Assembly (NCBI GenBank): GCA_030630165.1
Contig: DAOVNN010000159.1
Coordinates: 1 to 6,792, forward strand
Direction of reading: 5' to 3'
DNA length: 6,792 nucleotides
From: Candidatus Krumholzibacteriota bacterium
GTDB taxonomy: Bacteria; Krumholzibacteriota; Krumholzibacteriia; Krumholzibacteriales; Krumholzibacteriaceae
Position numbers and translations under genes: made by a program. The notes beneath the pieces are model-generated. The model did not search any database. It saw only the letters and a list, made by a program, of their open reading frames with translations, and was not told where the DNA came from. Of the stretch, positions 1-5,913 are shown piece after piece (the first letter of the stretch is position 1; each line of letters starts with the position of its first letter).

Positions 1-955
1 CGAGAACGATCTTGATCCCGACCTGATCCTCGCTACCGACATGCTCGACCTGACGACCTTTCTCGCGCTGACGAGGGAGAAGACGGCAAAGACACCGGTC
101 GCGATATACTTTCACGAGAACCAGCTCTCCTATCCGTGGTCGGAAGATGACCCCGATCCAGGCCTCAATCGCGACGTCCACTATGGATTTATCAACTATT
201 CCTCGGCGCTTGCTGCCGACGCTGTGCTGTTCAATTCGGCATATCACCTGGCGTCATTTCTCCCGGAAGTGTCCGGGTTGCTCGCCGCATTTCCCGATTA
301 CAACGAACCTGAAACGGCAGGAGAGATCCTGGCCAGAAGCTCGATCCTTCCGCTTGGTGTCGATCTCGTAGCTCTGGACACGTACATGACTGAACGCGAT
401 CCCGGATCTCCGCCGCTGATTCTCTGGAACCACCGCTGGGAGTATGACAAGAATCCTGATGACTTCTTCAAGGCGCTGTTCACACTCGCCGATGAAGGTC
501 TTGAGTTCGAGGTCGCCGTACTCGGCGAATCGTTCTCGAAGTACCCGCCGATCTTTGATGAAGCGAAAAAGAAGCTGGGAGAGCGGATCGTGCAATTTGG
601 TTACGCGGAGGACCTCGCGGAATATGCCCGCTGGCTCTGGCGCGCGGACATCCTGCCCGTGACTTCGAACCATGATTTTTTCGGCGCAAGCACTGTGCAG
701 GCGATCCACTGCGGTTGCGTTCCTCTGCTGCCGGACCGCCTCGCCTTTCCGGAGCATCTGTCTGAAGACCTTCGGGAGAGGTTTCTTTGTAAAGATCTGG
801 GAGATATGATCTCCCGCCTGAGGATTCTCATCGAGAAACATCCGGTGACAGCTGACACTGCTCTCAGGGAATTCGTCGGGAAGTATGACTGGAAAAAGAT
901 GTCAAAGATCTACGATGAGAAATTCATCAGGCTGTCCGCCCCTTTCGCCGGTTGA
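1..955 (+). CDS. tRNA-queuosine alpha-mannosyltransferase-like glycosyltransferase (DUF3524/QTMAN family), 5' end missing
   Basis: This is the C-terminal part of a retaining GT-B type glycosyltransferase resembling GTDC1/QTMAN, the enzyme that mannosylates queuosine in the tRNA anticodon using a nucleotide sugar in the cytoplasm. The frame is open from base 2, and the residues before the first ATG at 41 (DLILATDMLDLTTFLALTR) already fit the family, so the real start lies before the window and 41 is internal. Family hallmarks are YFHENQLSYP (107-136), HYGFINYSSALAADAVLFNS (179-238), LWNHRWEYDKNPDDFF (422-469) and the donor-site region HDFFGASTVQAIHCG (671-715). The EX7E glutamates usual in retaining GT4 enzymes are Asp (674-676) and Gln (698-700) here. 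It ends with TGA at 953-955, inside the -35 box of the next operon's promoter, and has no visible terminator. Family assignment is strong; the substrate in bacteria is inferred. Confidence 0.85.
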   Translation, partial: ENDLDPDLILATDMLDLTTFLALTREKTAKTPVAIYFHENQLSYPWSEDDPDPGLNRDVHYGFINYSSALAADAVLFNSAYHLASFLPEVSGLLAAFPDYNEPETAGEILARSSILPLGVDLVALDTYMTERDPGSPPLILWNHRWEYDKNPDDFFKALFTLADEGLEFEVAVLGESFSKYPPIFDEAKKKLGERIVQFGYAEDLAEYARWLWRADILPVTSNHDFFGASTVQAIHCGCVPLLPDRLAFPEHLSEDLRERFLCKDLGDMISRLRILIEKHPVTADTALREFVGKYDWKKMSKIYDEKFIRLSAPFAG

Positions 956-980
956 CACTGCACCCGGCCTCCTTTATACT
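952..980 (+). promoter_or_regulatory. Sigma70-type promoter of the V-type ATPase operon
   Basis: A perfect consensus -35 box TTGACA (952-957) is followed by exactly 17 bases and a -10 box TATACT (975-980), matching TATAAT at five of six positions. Transcription should start near 987, giving an untranslated leader of about 45 nt before the TTG start of subunit H/G. The -35 box contains the stop codon of the upstream glycosyltransferase gene. It lies in the only gap of the window longer than 40 bases, exactly where the ATPase operon begins. Assignment is by consensus match only. Confidence 0.8.
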
Positions 981-1023
981 CCCCGATTATTCATTGTCAG
1001 GACTTGCTGTTTTTCAATGACTT

Positions 1024-1027
1024 GGAG
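1024..1027 (+). promoter_or_regulatory. Shine-Dalgarno GGAG deciding the TTG start of subunit H/G
   Basis: GGAG ends five bases before TTG at 1033. An in-frame TGA at 1018-1020 excludes any start further upstream. The next in-frame ATG (1057) has no ribosome binding site, so TTG is the best start. Confidence 0.7.
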
Positions 1028-1032
1028 CGGTC

Positions 1033-1344
1033 TTGAAAGAGATAGTCAAACAGATCATGGAGACCGAGACGGAAGTCCGCGAGGCGGTCGACAATGCCCG
1101 CGCCGAGGCGCAGAAGATCGTGCGCGAGGCAGAGGGCCAGTCGAGGGACGTCATCGAGAAGGGGCGCCAGAGCGCGATCAGGGAATCCCAGGAGCTCGTC
1201 GCGAAATTCCGCAAGGACGCTGAGGACGAGCGGAAGGCCCAGGTCGACGCGGTAAAGGGCGGGAGCGAAGAGCTTCTCGCCAGCAAGGCGGCCAATATCG
1301 ATAAAGCCGTGCTCAAGATGCTCGACATCGTCAAGGGAGCCTGA
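1033..1344 (+). CDS. atpH: V/A-type ATPase peripheral stalk subunit H (G-like)
   Basis: This small (103 residues), highly charged protein is almost entirely helix-forming, rich in Glu, Lys, Arg and Ala with no membrane segment. A long coiled coil covers roughly residues 5-95. In V/A-type ATPases the first gene of the operon usually encodes this subunit (called H in archaea, G in Thermus). It pairs with subunit E to form the peripheral stalk that stops the catalytic head from rotating with the central shaft. The repeat AEAQKIVREAEGQSRDVIEK is typical of such stalk helices. Translation starts at TTG 1033, the only start consistent with the upstream in-frame stop. It is the first gene after the promoter, and subunit C begins 31 nt after its TGA. 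Low-complexity coiled coils are hard to identify by sequence alone, so the identity rests largely on operon position and length. Confidence 0.82.
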   Translation: MKEIVKQIMETETEVREAVDNARAEAQKIVREAEGQSRDVIEKGRQSAIRESQELVAKFRKDAEDERKAQVDAVKGGSEELLASKAANIDKAVLKMLDIVKGA

Positions 1345-1375
1345 CGGCACACTCATCCGTTACGGGAACAGCGCG

Positions 1376-2437
1376 ATGATATTCAGACCTTTAAGCAAGT
1401 ATTCTCTGGTCAACGCCAAGGTCCGCGCGAGGCTCAGCACCCTGCTGACTCCCGAGCAGATCGACCGGCTTGCCGATACCCGCGACCTCGCCGAGTTCTA
1501 CTCGGCCCTCACCGGTACTGTCTACGAGGACATATTCGAGCAGCCCGAGATAGCGTTCGACGCGCGGGTCGGCGAGCGCCTCCTCCTCGAGCGGGAGATC
1601 GAATGGCACTCGGAGCTACTCAAGGACGTGAAGGGCGCCGAGAGGGATCTCGTCTCTACCTTTCTCGAAAAGTACGAGATCGAGAACCTCAAGACGGTGC
1701 TGAGGATCCGCGAGGGCAACCGCGACCTCGAAGAGATGAAGTACATGGTGCGCAGGCAGCTTCCGCACTCGCTTCCCTACCAGGCTATCGCCGAGGCGGG
1801 CTCGCTCGAGGAAGCGGTCTCCTTTCTGTACGGCACCCCTTACATTACCGCTATCAACGCTGTTTTCGACGATTACAAGGAGAAGAAGACACTCTTCCCC
1901 GTCGAGATAAACCTCGAGATAGACTACTACCGCAGGTTGAAGGAAAAGGTCACCGCCCTCGGAAAGAGGGACAAGGCGATAGCGCGCAAGCTCATCGGTC
2001 TCGAGATCGACCGGAAGAACCTCGCCTGGCTGATCAGGCTGAAGTTCTACTATGACGTTCCGACCGGGGACCTCTTCGAATACAACATCCCCGGCGGGTA
2101 CAGGATGACGACTGACAGGCTGCGGCAGTCCTTCAAGGCGGAGTCTATAAAGGAGGTCATCAGCCTCGCCCTGGAGAATTCTTTCAAGAACGCTTCCGAG
2201 ATACTCCTGCGCGGCGAGGAGCTGAGCAAGCTTTACCTGCTCGAGATCATCCTCTGGAATTATCAGATCGCCGAAGCGAAGAAGACGCTGGGCGGTTTTC
2301 CCTTTACAATCGGGACCGTACTGTCGTACCTCATACTGAAGCGTACGGAGGTACGCAACATCATCACGATATTGAACGGCAAGGTCTACAAGATGGATCG
2401 CACCGCTATCGAGAGCCATTTGAGGGTCTCTTTCTGA
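1376..2437 (+). CDS. atpC: V-type ATP synthase subunit C (d-like ring adaptor)
   Basis: Subunit C, equivalent to eukaryotic subunit d, is the funnel-shaped cytoplasmic protein that sits on the membrane K ring and couples it to the central stalk. The 353 residues match the usual length of bacterial and archaeal C subunits. The protein is all-helical and shows the internal threefold repeat of the family as three related motifs: KYEIENLKTVLR (residues 99-110), LEIDRKNLAWLIRLK (209-223) and KRTEVRNIITILNGK (322-336). The last is the well-conserved C-terminal signature. ATG 1376 gives the typical N-terminus (MIFRPLSKYSLVNAKVRARL), but only a weak GGGA (1364-1367) precedes it. Subunit I begins 13 nt after its stop, which fits cotranscription. 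In many archaeal operons C follows E; here it precedes I. Confidence 0.93.
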   Translation: MIFRPLSKYSLVNAKVRARLSTLLTPEQIDRLADTRDLAEFYSALTGTVYEDIFEQPEIAFDARVGERLLLEREIEWHSELLKDVKGAERDLVSTFLEKYEIENLKTVLRIREGNRDLEEMKYMVRRQLPHSLPYQAIAEAGSLEEAVSFLYGTPYITAINAVFDDYKEKKTLFPVEINLEIDYYRRLKEKVTALGKRDKAIARKLIGLEIDRKNLAWLIRLKFYYDVPTGDLFEYNIPGGYRMTTDRLRQSFKAESIKEVISLALENSFKNASEILLRGEELSKLYLLEIILWNYQIAEAKKTLGGFPFTIGTVLSYLILKRTEVRNIITILNGKVYKMDRTAIESHLRVSF

Positions 2438-2450
2438 GCCGGAGAAAAGA

Positions 2451-4451
2451 ATGTTTACGCCCGAACGGATGCATCAGATCAACGTGATGGTCTTCGAGAC
2501 AGAGGTCGACGACGTCGCCAAAGCGATCGTCCGTCTCGGCATCCTCCATCTGGTCCAGCTCGACGACGCCCAGCCGTGGGTCGAACAGCTCGGCCAGTTC
2601 GAGGCGGGTAAGGCATCTTCCAGGATCGACAGGCTGTACAACAGGGTCAACGACCTGATGAAGGACCTCGCGATCCGTGAACTTCCGCTCGAGGAAGGGG
2701 ACACGAAGCTTCTCGAGACATCGATCGCCGATTTCGGCGAGATGGATACCGAGGTGACGGAACTGGAGAAGATGGTCGAGGGGCTCGTCCTTCGCCGCAA
2801 GGAGCTCGAGGTACACCTCGAAAGGATGCAGGGCATCCTAAACGAGGTCTCGCCTCTGACGGAGCTCGGCCTTCCCCCCGGGCAGGCTCCCTACACATTC
2901 CTCGAGGTCCGGTACGGTCAGGTCAGCATCGAGAACCTCGAGCTTATCCGCGAGAAGACGGCAACGCTCGCGGCTGTCGTTATCCCCCTTACCCAGCGGG
3001 ACGGCAAGGAATTCGTTCTTGTCATCGGACTCAAGACAGACAGGCTCAAGCTCAAGCGCATCCTGCGCGACGCGGCATTCGATGATATCGAGATGCCAGC
3101 CGGCGAAGAGGCGAGGGAGGAAGCCGGCCTCGTCACAGGCGAGCTCGAGGAGCGGATAGACAAGATCAAAGAACAGATCGACGGCCTGAAGGAGAAGCTC
3201 GCCGATGTCAGCAGCGAGTATGCCTCCATTCTGACCGGGTTCAACAGGTCGCTTCGGGTAGCCGAGATGCTGCTCAAGGTAAAGAGCTATCTTAAAAAAA
3301 CACGCAAGACATATATATTCTCAGGCTGGGTGCCGAGCGATCGCAAACGCGAGGTCGAGGGTGAGATCTTCAGGGCTGCCAGGGGGCGCGCCATCGTCGA
3401 GATCATCCCGCCGGAAGAGATCATCGGCGTAAAGGGCGGCGACATGAAGGTCCCCGTCATGCTCAAGAACCCCGGGTTCTTCAGGCCGTTCGAGATGCTT
3501 GTCTCGAGCTACGGCCTTCCCGAATACAAGTTCATAGATCCGACCGTTTTTGTCGCCATCTCGTTCCTGATCATGTTCGGGATGATGTTCGGCGACGTCG
3601 GGCACGGGCTGGTGCTCTGCGGTATCGGATGGCTGCTCGGCTTCCGGAAGAGCAGCAGCAGGAGCGATGGAGTCACGCTGGTCGGCAAGCTCGGATTCTA
3701 CTGCGGGCTCGCGTCGATAGTCTTCGGGTTCCTCTACGGGAGCATATTCGGCGTCGAGACATGGATACCCCACCTCTGGCTCTCCCCGATGCACGAGATC
3801 GGGAGGTTCTTCAAATTCGCCATATTCTTCGGCGTGGGGATGATCTCGGTCGGGATACTGCTTAATATCATCAATGCGGTCCGGGCGCGGGACTTCAAAG
3901 GTACATTTTTCGATCATGCCGGGCTTATCAGCGCCATTCTTTACTGGTGCGGTATAGGCGCGGTGGCCATATTCATGAGGAACAGGCCCGTACCGCTGCA
4001 GCTCGTGGCGTTCGGGCTCGTGCTGCCTGTTCTCCTCTTCTTCCTCAGGGAGCCGCTTGCGGCGATTTTTGGAAGGCGGAAGATGAGGTTCGAGACGGGT
4101 ATCGGCACATACATAATGGAATCTGTGATCGAGGTCATCGAGATCATCACGGGATATCTCGGCAACACCGTATCGTTTATCCGCGTCGCGGCCTTCGCAC
4201 TGGCGCACGCCGGACTGTTCATTGCGGTGTTCAATATGGTCGATCTCGTCAAGGGGAAGAGCGGCGGAGTGATCTGGGCGGCGCTGATATTCCTGATCGG
4301 CAACGCCGTGATCATCGCCCTCGAGGGAATGGTCGTCACTATCCAGGCCATCCGGCTGGAGTACTACGAGTTCTTCGGCAAGTTCTTCATGGGTGGCGGG
4401 ACTGCGTATAAACCGATCGGCCTGGGTGGGAAACCGGGCCGGAAAGAGTGA
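2451..4451 (+). CDS. atpI: V-type ATP synthase subunit I (membrane stator, a-subunit homologue)
   Basis: Subunit I forms the ion half-channels beside the rotating K ring and anchors the peripheral stalk. Its 666 residues are normal for the family. Residues 1 to about 355 form a cytoplasmic domain with long coiled-coil helices (roughly 95-130 and 228-285), ending in the conserved TYIFSGWVPSDR segment (287-298). Residues about 360-630 hold around eight hydrophobic membrane segments. Diagnostic motifs are FGMMFGDVGHG (376-386), SFIRVAAFALAHAG (575-588) with Arg578, and ALEGMVVTIQAIRLEYYEFFGKF (near 623-645) with Glu625 and Arg635. The two arginines correspond by motif to the proton-path arginines of yeast Vph1 (R735 and R799). 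The protein therefore looks fully functional. GGAG at 2441-2444 lies six bases before the ATG. Subunit K starts 15 nt after the stop. Confidence 0.97.
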   Translation: MFTPERMHQINVMVFETEVDDVAKAIVRLGILHLVQLDDAQPWVEQLGQFEAGKASSRIDRLYNRVNDLMKDLAIRELPLEEGDTKLLETSIADFGEMDTEVTELEKMVEGLVLRRKELEVHLERMQGILNEVSPLTELGLPPGQAPYTFLEVRYGQVSIENLELIREKTATLAAVVIPLTQRDGKEFVLVIGLKTDRLKLKRILRDAAFDDIEMPAGEEAREEAGLVTGELEERIDKIKEQIDGLKEKLADVSSEYASILTGFNRSLRVAEMLLKVKSYLKKTRKTYIFSGWVPSDRKREVEGEIFRAARGRAIVEIIPPEEIIGVKGGDMKVPVMLKNPGFFRPFEMLVSSYGLPEYKFIDPTVFVAISFLIMFGMMFGDVGHGLVLCGIGWLLGFRKSSSRSDGVTLVGKLGFYCGLASIVFGFLYGSIFGVETWIPHLWLSPMHEIGRFFKFAIFFGVGMISVGILLNIINAVRARDFKGTFFDHAGLISAILYWCGIGAVAIFMRNRPVPLQLVAFGLVLPVLLFFLREPLAAIFGRRKMRFETGIGTYIMESVIEVIEIITGYLGNTVSFIRVAAFALAHAGLFIAVFNMVDLVKGKSGGVIWAALIFLIGNAVIIALEGMVVTIQAIRLEYYEFFGKFFMGGGTAYKPIGLGGKPGRKE

Positions 4452-4458
4452 AAGGAGA
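4451..4458 (+). promoter_or_regulatory. Strong Shine-Dalgarno for subunit K
   Basis: AAAGGAGA ends eight bases before ATG 4467 and is the strongest ribosome binding site in the operon. That fits the need for several copies of the ring subunit per complex. It supports 4467 over the in-frame ATG at 4497, which also follows an AGGAGG (4488-4493) but with only three bases of spacing. Confidence 0.65.
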
Positions 4459-4466
4459 CCCACAGA

Positions 4467-4874
4467 ATGTCAGAGCAGCTGGAGCGCAGGAGGAAGATGA
4501 AAAGGTGGATCACGTTGTCGGCGACGGCGATATTCTCCACCGTGTTTATCGTCCTTCTTATAACGCTTATATCGACTGCGGTGCATGTGCACGGCCAGCA
4601 GGCCGCCGACACGCACGCAGTTCAGGCCGTGACTGAGAGCTACTCGCCCGAGAAGGCGAAGATCATCATGTGGGGATTCGCCGCCGCGGCATTCTCCACG
4701 GCGATCGGCAGCATCGGAGCCGGCGTGGCCGTAGCATATGTCGGCTCGGCGGCGCTCGGCGCCATCGGTGAAAAGCCGGAGCTGGCCGCCAGGGCGCTGA
4801 TCTATGTAGGTCTTGCCGAAGGTATAGCGATCTACGGACTGATCATCTCGATCATGATCCTCGGCAAGATCTGA
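4467..4874 (+). CDS. atpK: V-type ATP synthase subunit K (proteolipid c-ring) with long N-terminal extension
   Basis: This is the subunit that oligomerises into the rotating membrane ring and carries the translocated ion. Residues about 64-135 form one classic proteolipid hairpin: a glycine-rich helix (AIGSIGAGVAVAYVGSAALG, 79-98), the polar loop EKPE (102-105) and a second helix with the ion-binding Glu118 in GLAEGIAIYG. The N-terminus is unusual. A basic stretch (RRRKMKR) is followed by a hydrophobic segment (about 14-40) and a polar linker (41-63). It could be a signal peptide, as in the Thermus ring subunit, or a third membrane helix; no obvious signal peptidase site is visible. By alignment with the Ilyobacter Na+-binding c subunit, Gln32 is replaced by Val89, and Ser66 and Thr67 by Gly119 and Ile120, so proton coupling is more likely than sodium. 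Length is 135 residues; single-hairpin family members are usually shorter and double-hairpin ones near 155. Confidence 0.94.
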   Translation: MSEQLERRRKMKRWITLSATAIFSTVFIVLLITLISTAVHVHGQQAADTHAVQAVTESYSPEKAKIIMWGFAAAAFSTAIGSIGAGVAVAYVGSAALGAIGEKPELAARALIYVGLAEGIAIYGLIISIMILGKI

Positions 4875-4911
4875 CGGGGCGCAGGATCGGGAAACGTGGA
4901 GAGAATGAGCG

Positions 4912-5217
4912 ATGAAGTTCTACGTCATAGCGGACGAGAACACAGTAACGGGTTTTAATCTCGTCGGCCTCGAGGGTGAGGCCGTTGAATCGCCGGAGGG
5001 CGCCCGGGAGGCGCTTGCCAAGGCGTTCGAGTCGAGCGACAAGGGCATTATAATCATCACCGAGAGGATCGCCGACTCGATCCGCGACGAGATAGAGGAT
5101 TTTACTTTCGGACATGCATTCCCCCTGATCATCGAGGTCCCCGATCGCGAGGGCCCGGTGGAAGGAAGGGTATCGATCAGGGAGCTGGTCAACACAGCGG
5201 TGGGGATCAAGATATAG
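4912..5217 (+). CDS. atpF: V-type ATP synthase subunit F (central stalk)
   Basis: Subunit F is a small soluble protein of the rotating central stalk that binds subunit D and can modulate coupling between the catalytic head and the shaft. The 101 residues match the family's usual length. The N-terminus FYVIADENTVTGFNLVGLEG has the expected beta strand followed by the conserved D-x-x-T-V-x-G-F segment. The central GIIIITERIADSIRDEIEDF and the following PLIIEVPDREGP complete the alpha/beta fold. GGAGAG at 4898-4903 lies eight bases before ATG 4912. A nearby ATG at 4905 opens a different, quickly closed frame. The gene ends with TAG at 5215-5217 at the normal family length, which shows TAG working as a stop in this genome. 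Subunit E follows after 36 nt in the same reading frame. Confidence 0.93.
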   Translation: MKFYVIADENTVTGFNLVGLEGEAVESPEGAREALAKAFESSDKGIIIITERIADSIRDEIEDFTFGHAFPLIIEVPDREGPVEGRVSIRELVNTAVGIKI

Positions 5218-5218
5218 C

Positions 5219-5239
5219 GCAGCGCGCGAGGCGCGCGGC
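5219..5239 (+). repeat. GC-only hairpin between subunit F and E genes
   Basis: GCGCGC (5222-5227) and GCGCGC (5231-5236) flank the loop GAG. Beyond one A-G mismatch the stem gains two more pairs (5219-5220 with 5238-5239). A shifted register of six pairs is also possible. It occupies the 36-nt gap and ends just before the GGGAG ribosome binding site of subunit E (5241-5245). No T-run follows, so it is not an intrinsic terminator. It could affect translation of E or mRNA stability; this role is inferred. Confidence 0.55.
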
Positions 5240-5253
5240 AGGGAGCGGTCACA

Positions 5254-5913
5254 GTGGTCGACAAGGAATCGGTAGAAAAGATCTGCGGGCAGATAAGGGA
5301 GGACGGCGACAGGGAGATCGCCTCGATCCTCGACAAGGCACGCAGCACCGCCGCCGACATACTCGGCAAGGCCGAGGCGAAGCGCGACGAGGCGACCGGG
5401 AAGATCATGCGCGACGCTAAAGATAGGGGCGAGACTGAAAGCCGCCGCCTTCTTTCGAGCGTCAACATCGAGGTCAGGCGCACGAAGCTCAAGGCGCGCG
5501 AAGAGGTCGTCGGGGCAATCACGAAGAAGGTCCAGGAGGAGCTGGCCGGGATACGGTCGTCTGACGATTATCCCGATATCCTCACGCAGCTGGTAGTCGA
5601 GGCGATCCTCGGGCTGGAGGGCAAATCGTTCATCGTCTACGTCGACAAGAAAGACCTCGTCCTGCTCGAGGAGAAGGTCTTTCCCAGCGTGAAGGAGAAG
5701 ATGGAGGCCGAGTCTTCGCCGGTGAGCTCTATTCAGGCGCGGCCGCTTGAGAAATCTTCGTCGGGCGGGGCCCGCGTCGGCCACCCCGGCGGTAAAGTTA
5801 TATACGATAATACGTTCGAAGCGCGGATGTTCAGATACCGCGATGATATAAGGATGACGATATTCGACGAAGTCTTCTACTCGGAAGATGACGGGGAGAC
5901 GGGTAGTGCTTGA
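5254..5913 (+). CDS. atpE: V-type ATP synthase subunit E (peripheral stalk)
   Basis: Subunit E pairs with subunit H/G as the peripheral stalk holding the A/B head against the membrane subunit I. The 219 residues fit the family. Residues 1 to about 98 are a long charged coiled coil, and residues about 105-219 form the globular domain that contacts the catalytic head. The late signature GGKVIYDNTFEARMFRYRDD (179-198), especially DNTFEAR, is characteristic of E subunits. Translation starts at GTG 5254 with GGGAG (5241-5245) eight bases upstream; the start gives a normal N-terminus. The TGA at 5911-5913 overlaps the beginning of subunit A, suggesting translational coupling. The gene lies in the same frame as subunit F, separated only by F's TAG stop and 12 sense codons. 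In many archaeal operons E precedes C and F; here it follows F. Confidence 0.93.
   Translation: MVDKESVEKICGQIREDGDREIASILDKARSTAADILGKAEAKRDEATGKIMRDAKDRGETESRRLLSSVNIEVRRTKLKAREEVVGAITKKVQEELAGIRSSDDYPDILTQLVVEAILGLEGKSFIVYVDKKDLVLLEEKVFPSVKEKMEAESSPVSSIQARPLEKSSSGGARVGHPGGKVIYDNTFEARMFRYRDDIRMTIFDEVFYSEDDGETGSA
5893..5898 (+). promoter_or_regulatory. Shine-Dalgarno deciding the GTG start of subunit A
   Basis: GGGGAG lies seven bases before GTG 5906, an ideal distance. The in-frame ATG at 5888 has only GGAAG touching it directly, which is too close to work. GTG 5906 therefore gives the better start and an 8-nt overlap with subunit E. Confidence 0.65.

Noticed and set aside
41..43. ATG at 41 as the true start of the glycosyltransferase.
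   Set aside because: The codons before it already encode family-like sequence in the same frame, so the gene is cut by the window edge.
991..1020. Inverted repeat TCATTG/CAATGA with an 18-base loop in the operon leader.
   Set aside because: Six mostly AT pairs around a long loop is weak, and there is no T-run or known riboswitch feature.
1344..1360. Small stem ACGG/CCGT between subunits H and C.
   Set aside because: Only four pairs, with no T-run; not distinguishable from chance.
3294..3300. Run of seven A in the subunit I gene, possible slippage or frameshift site.
   Set aside because: In frame it reads AAA AAA ACA, with no useful tandem -1 re-pairing, and the protein is continuous and conserved on both sides.
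3321..4463. Long open frame on the minus strand opposite subunit I.
   Set aside because: It is the antisense shadow of a GC-rich conserved gene; its product is rich in Asp, Glu, Arg and His without any recognisable domain.
4497..4499. Internal ATG as an alternative start of subunit K.
   Set aside because: AGGAGG is only three bases away, while 4467 has a strong and well-spaced site. The hydrophobic N-terminal segment is kept with either start.
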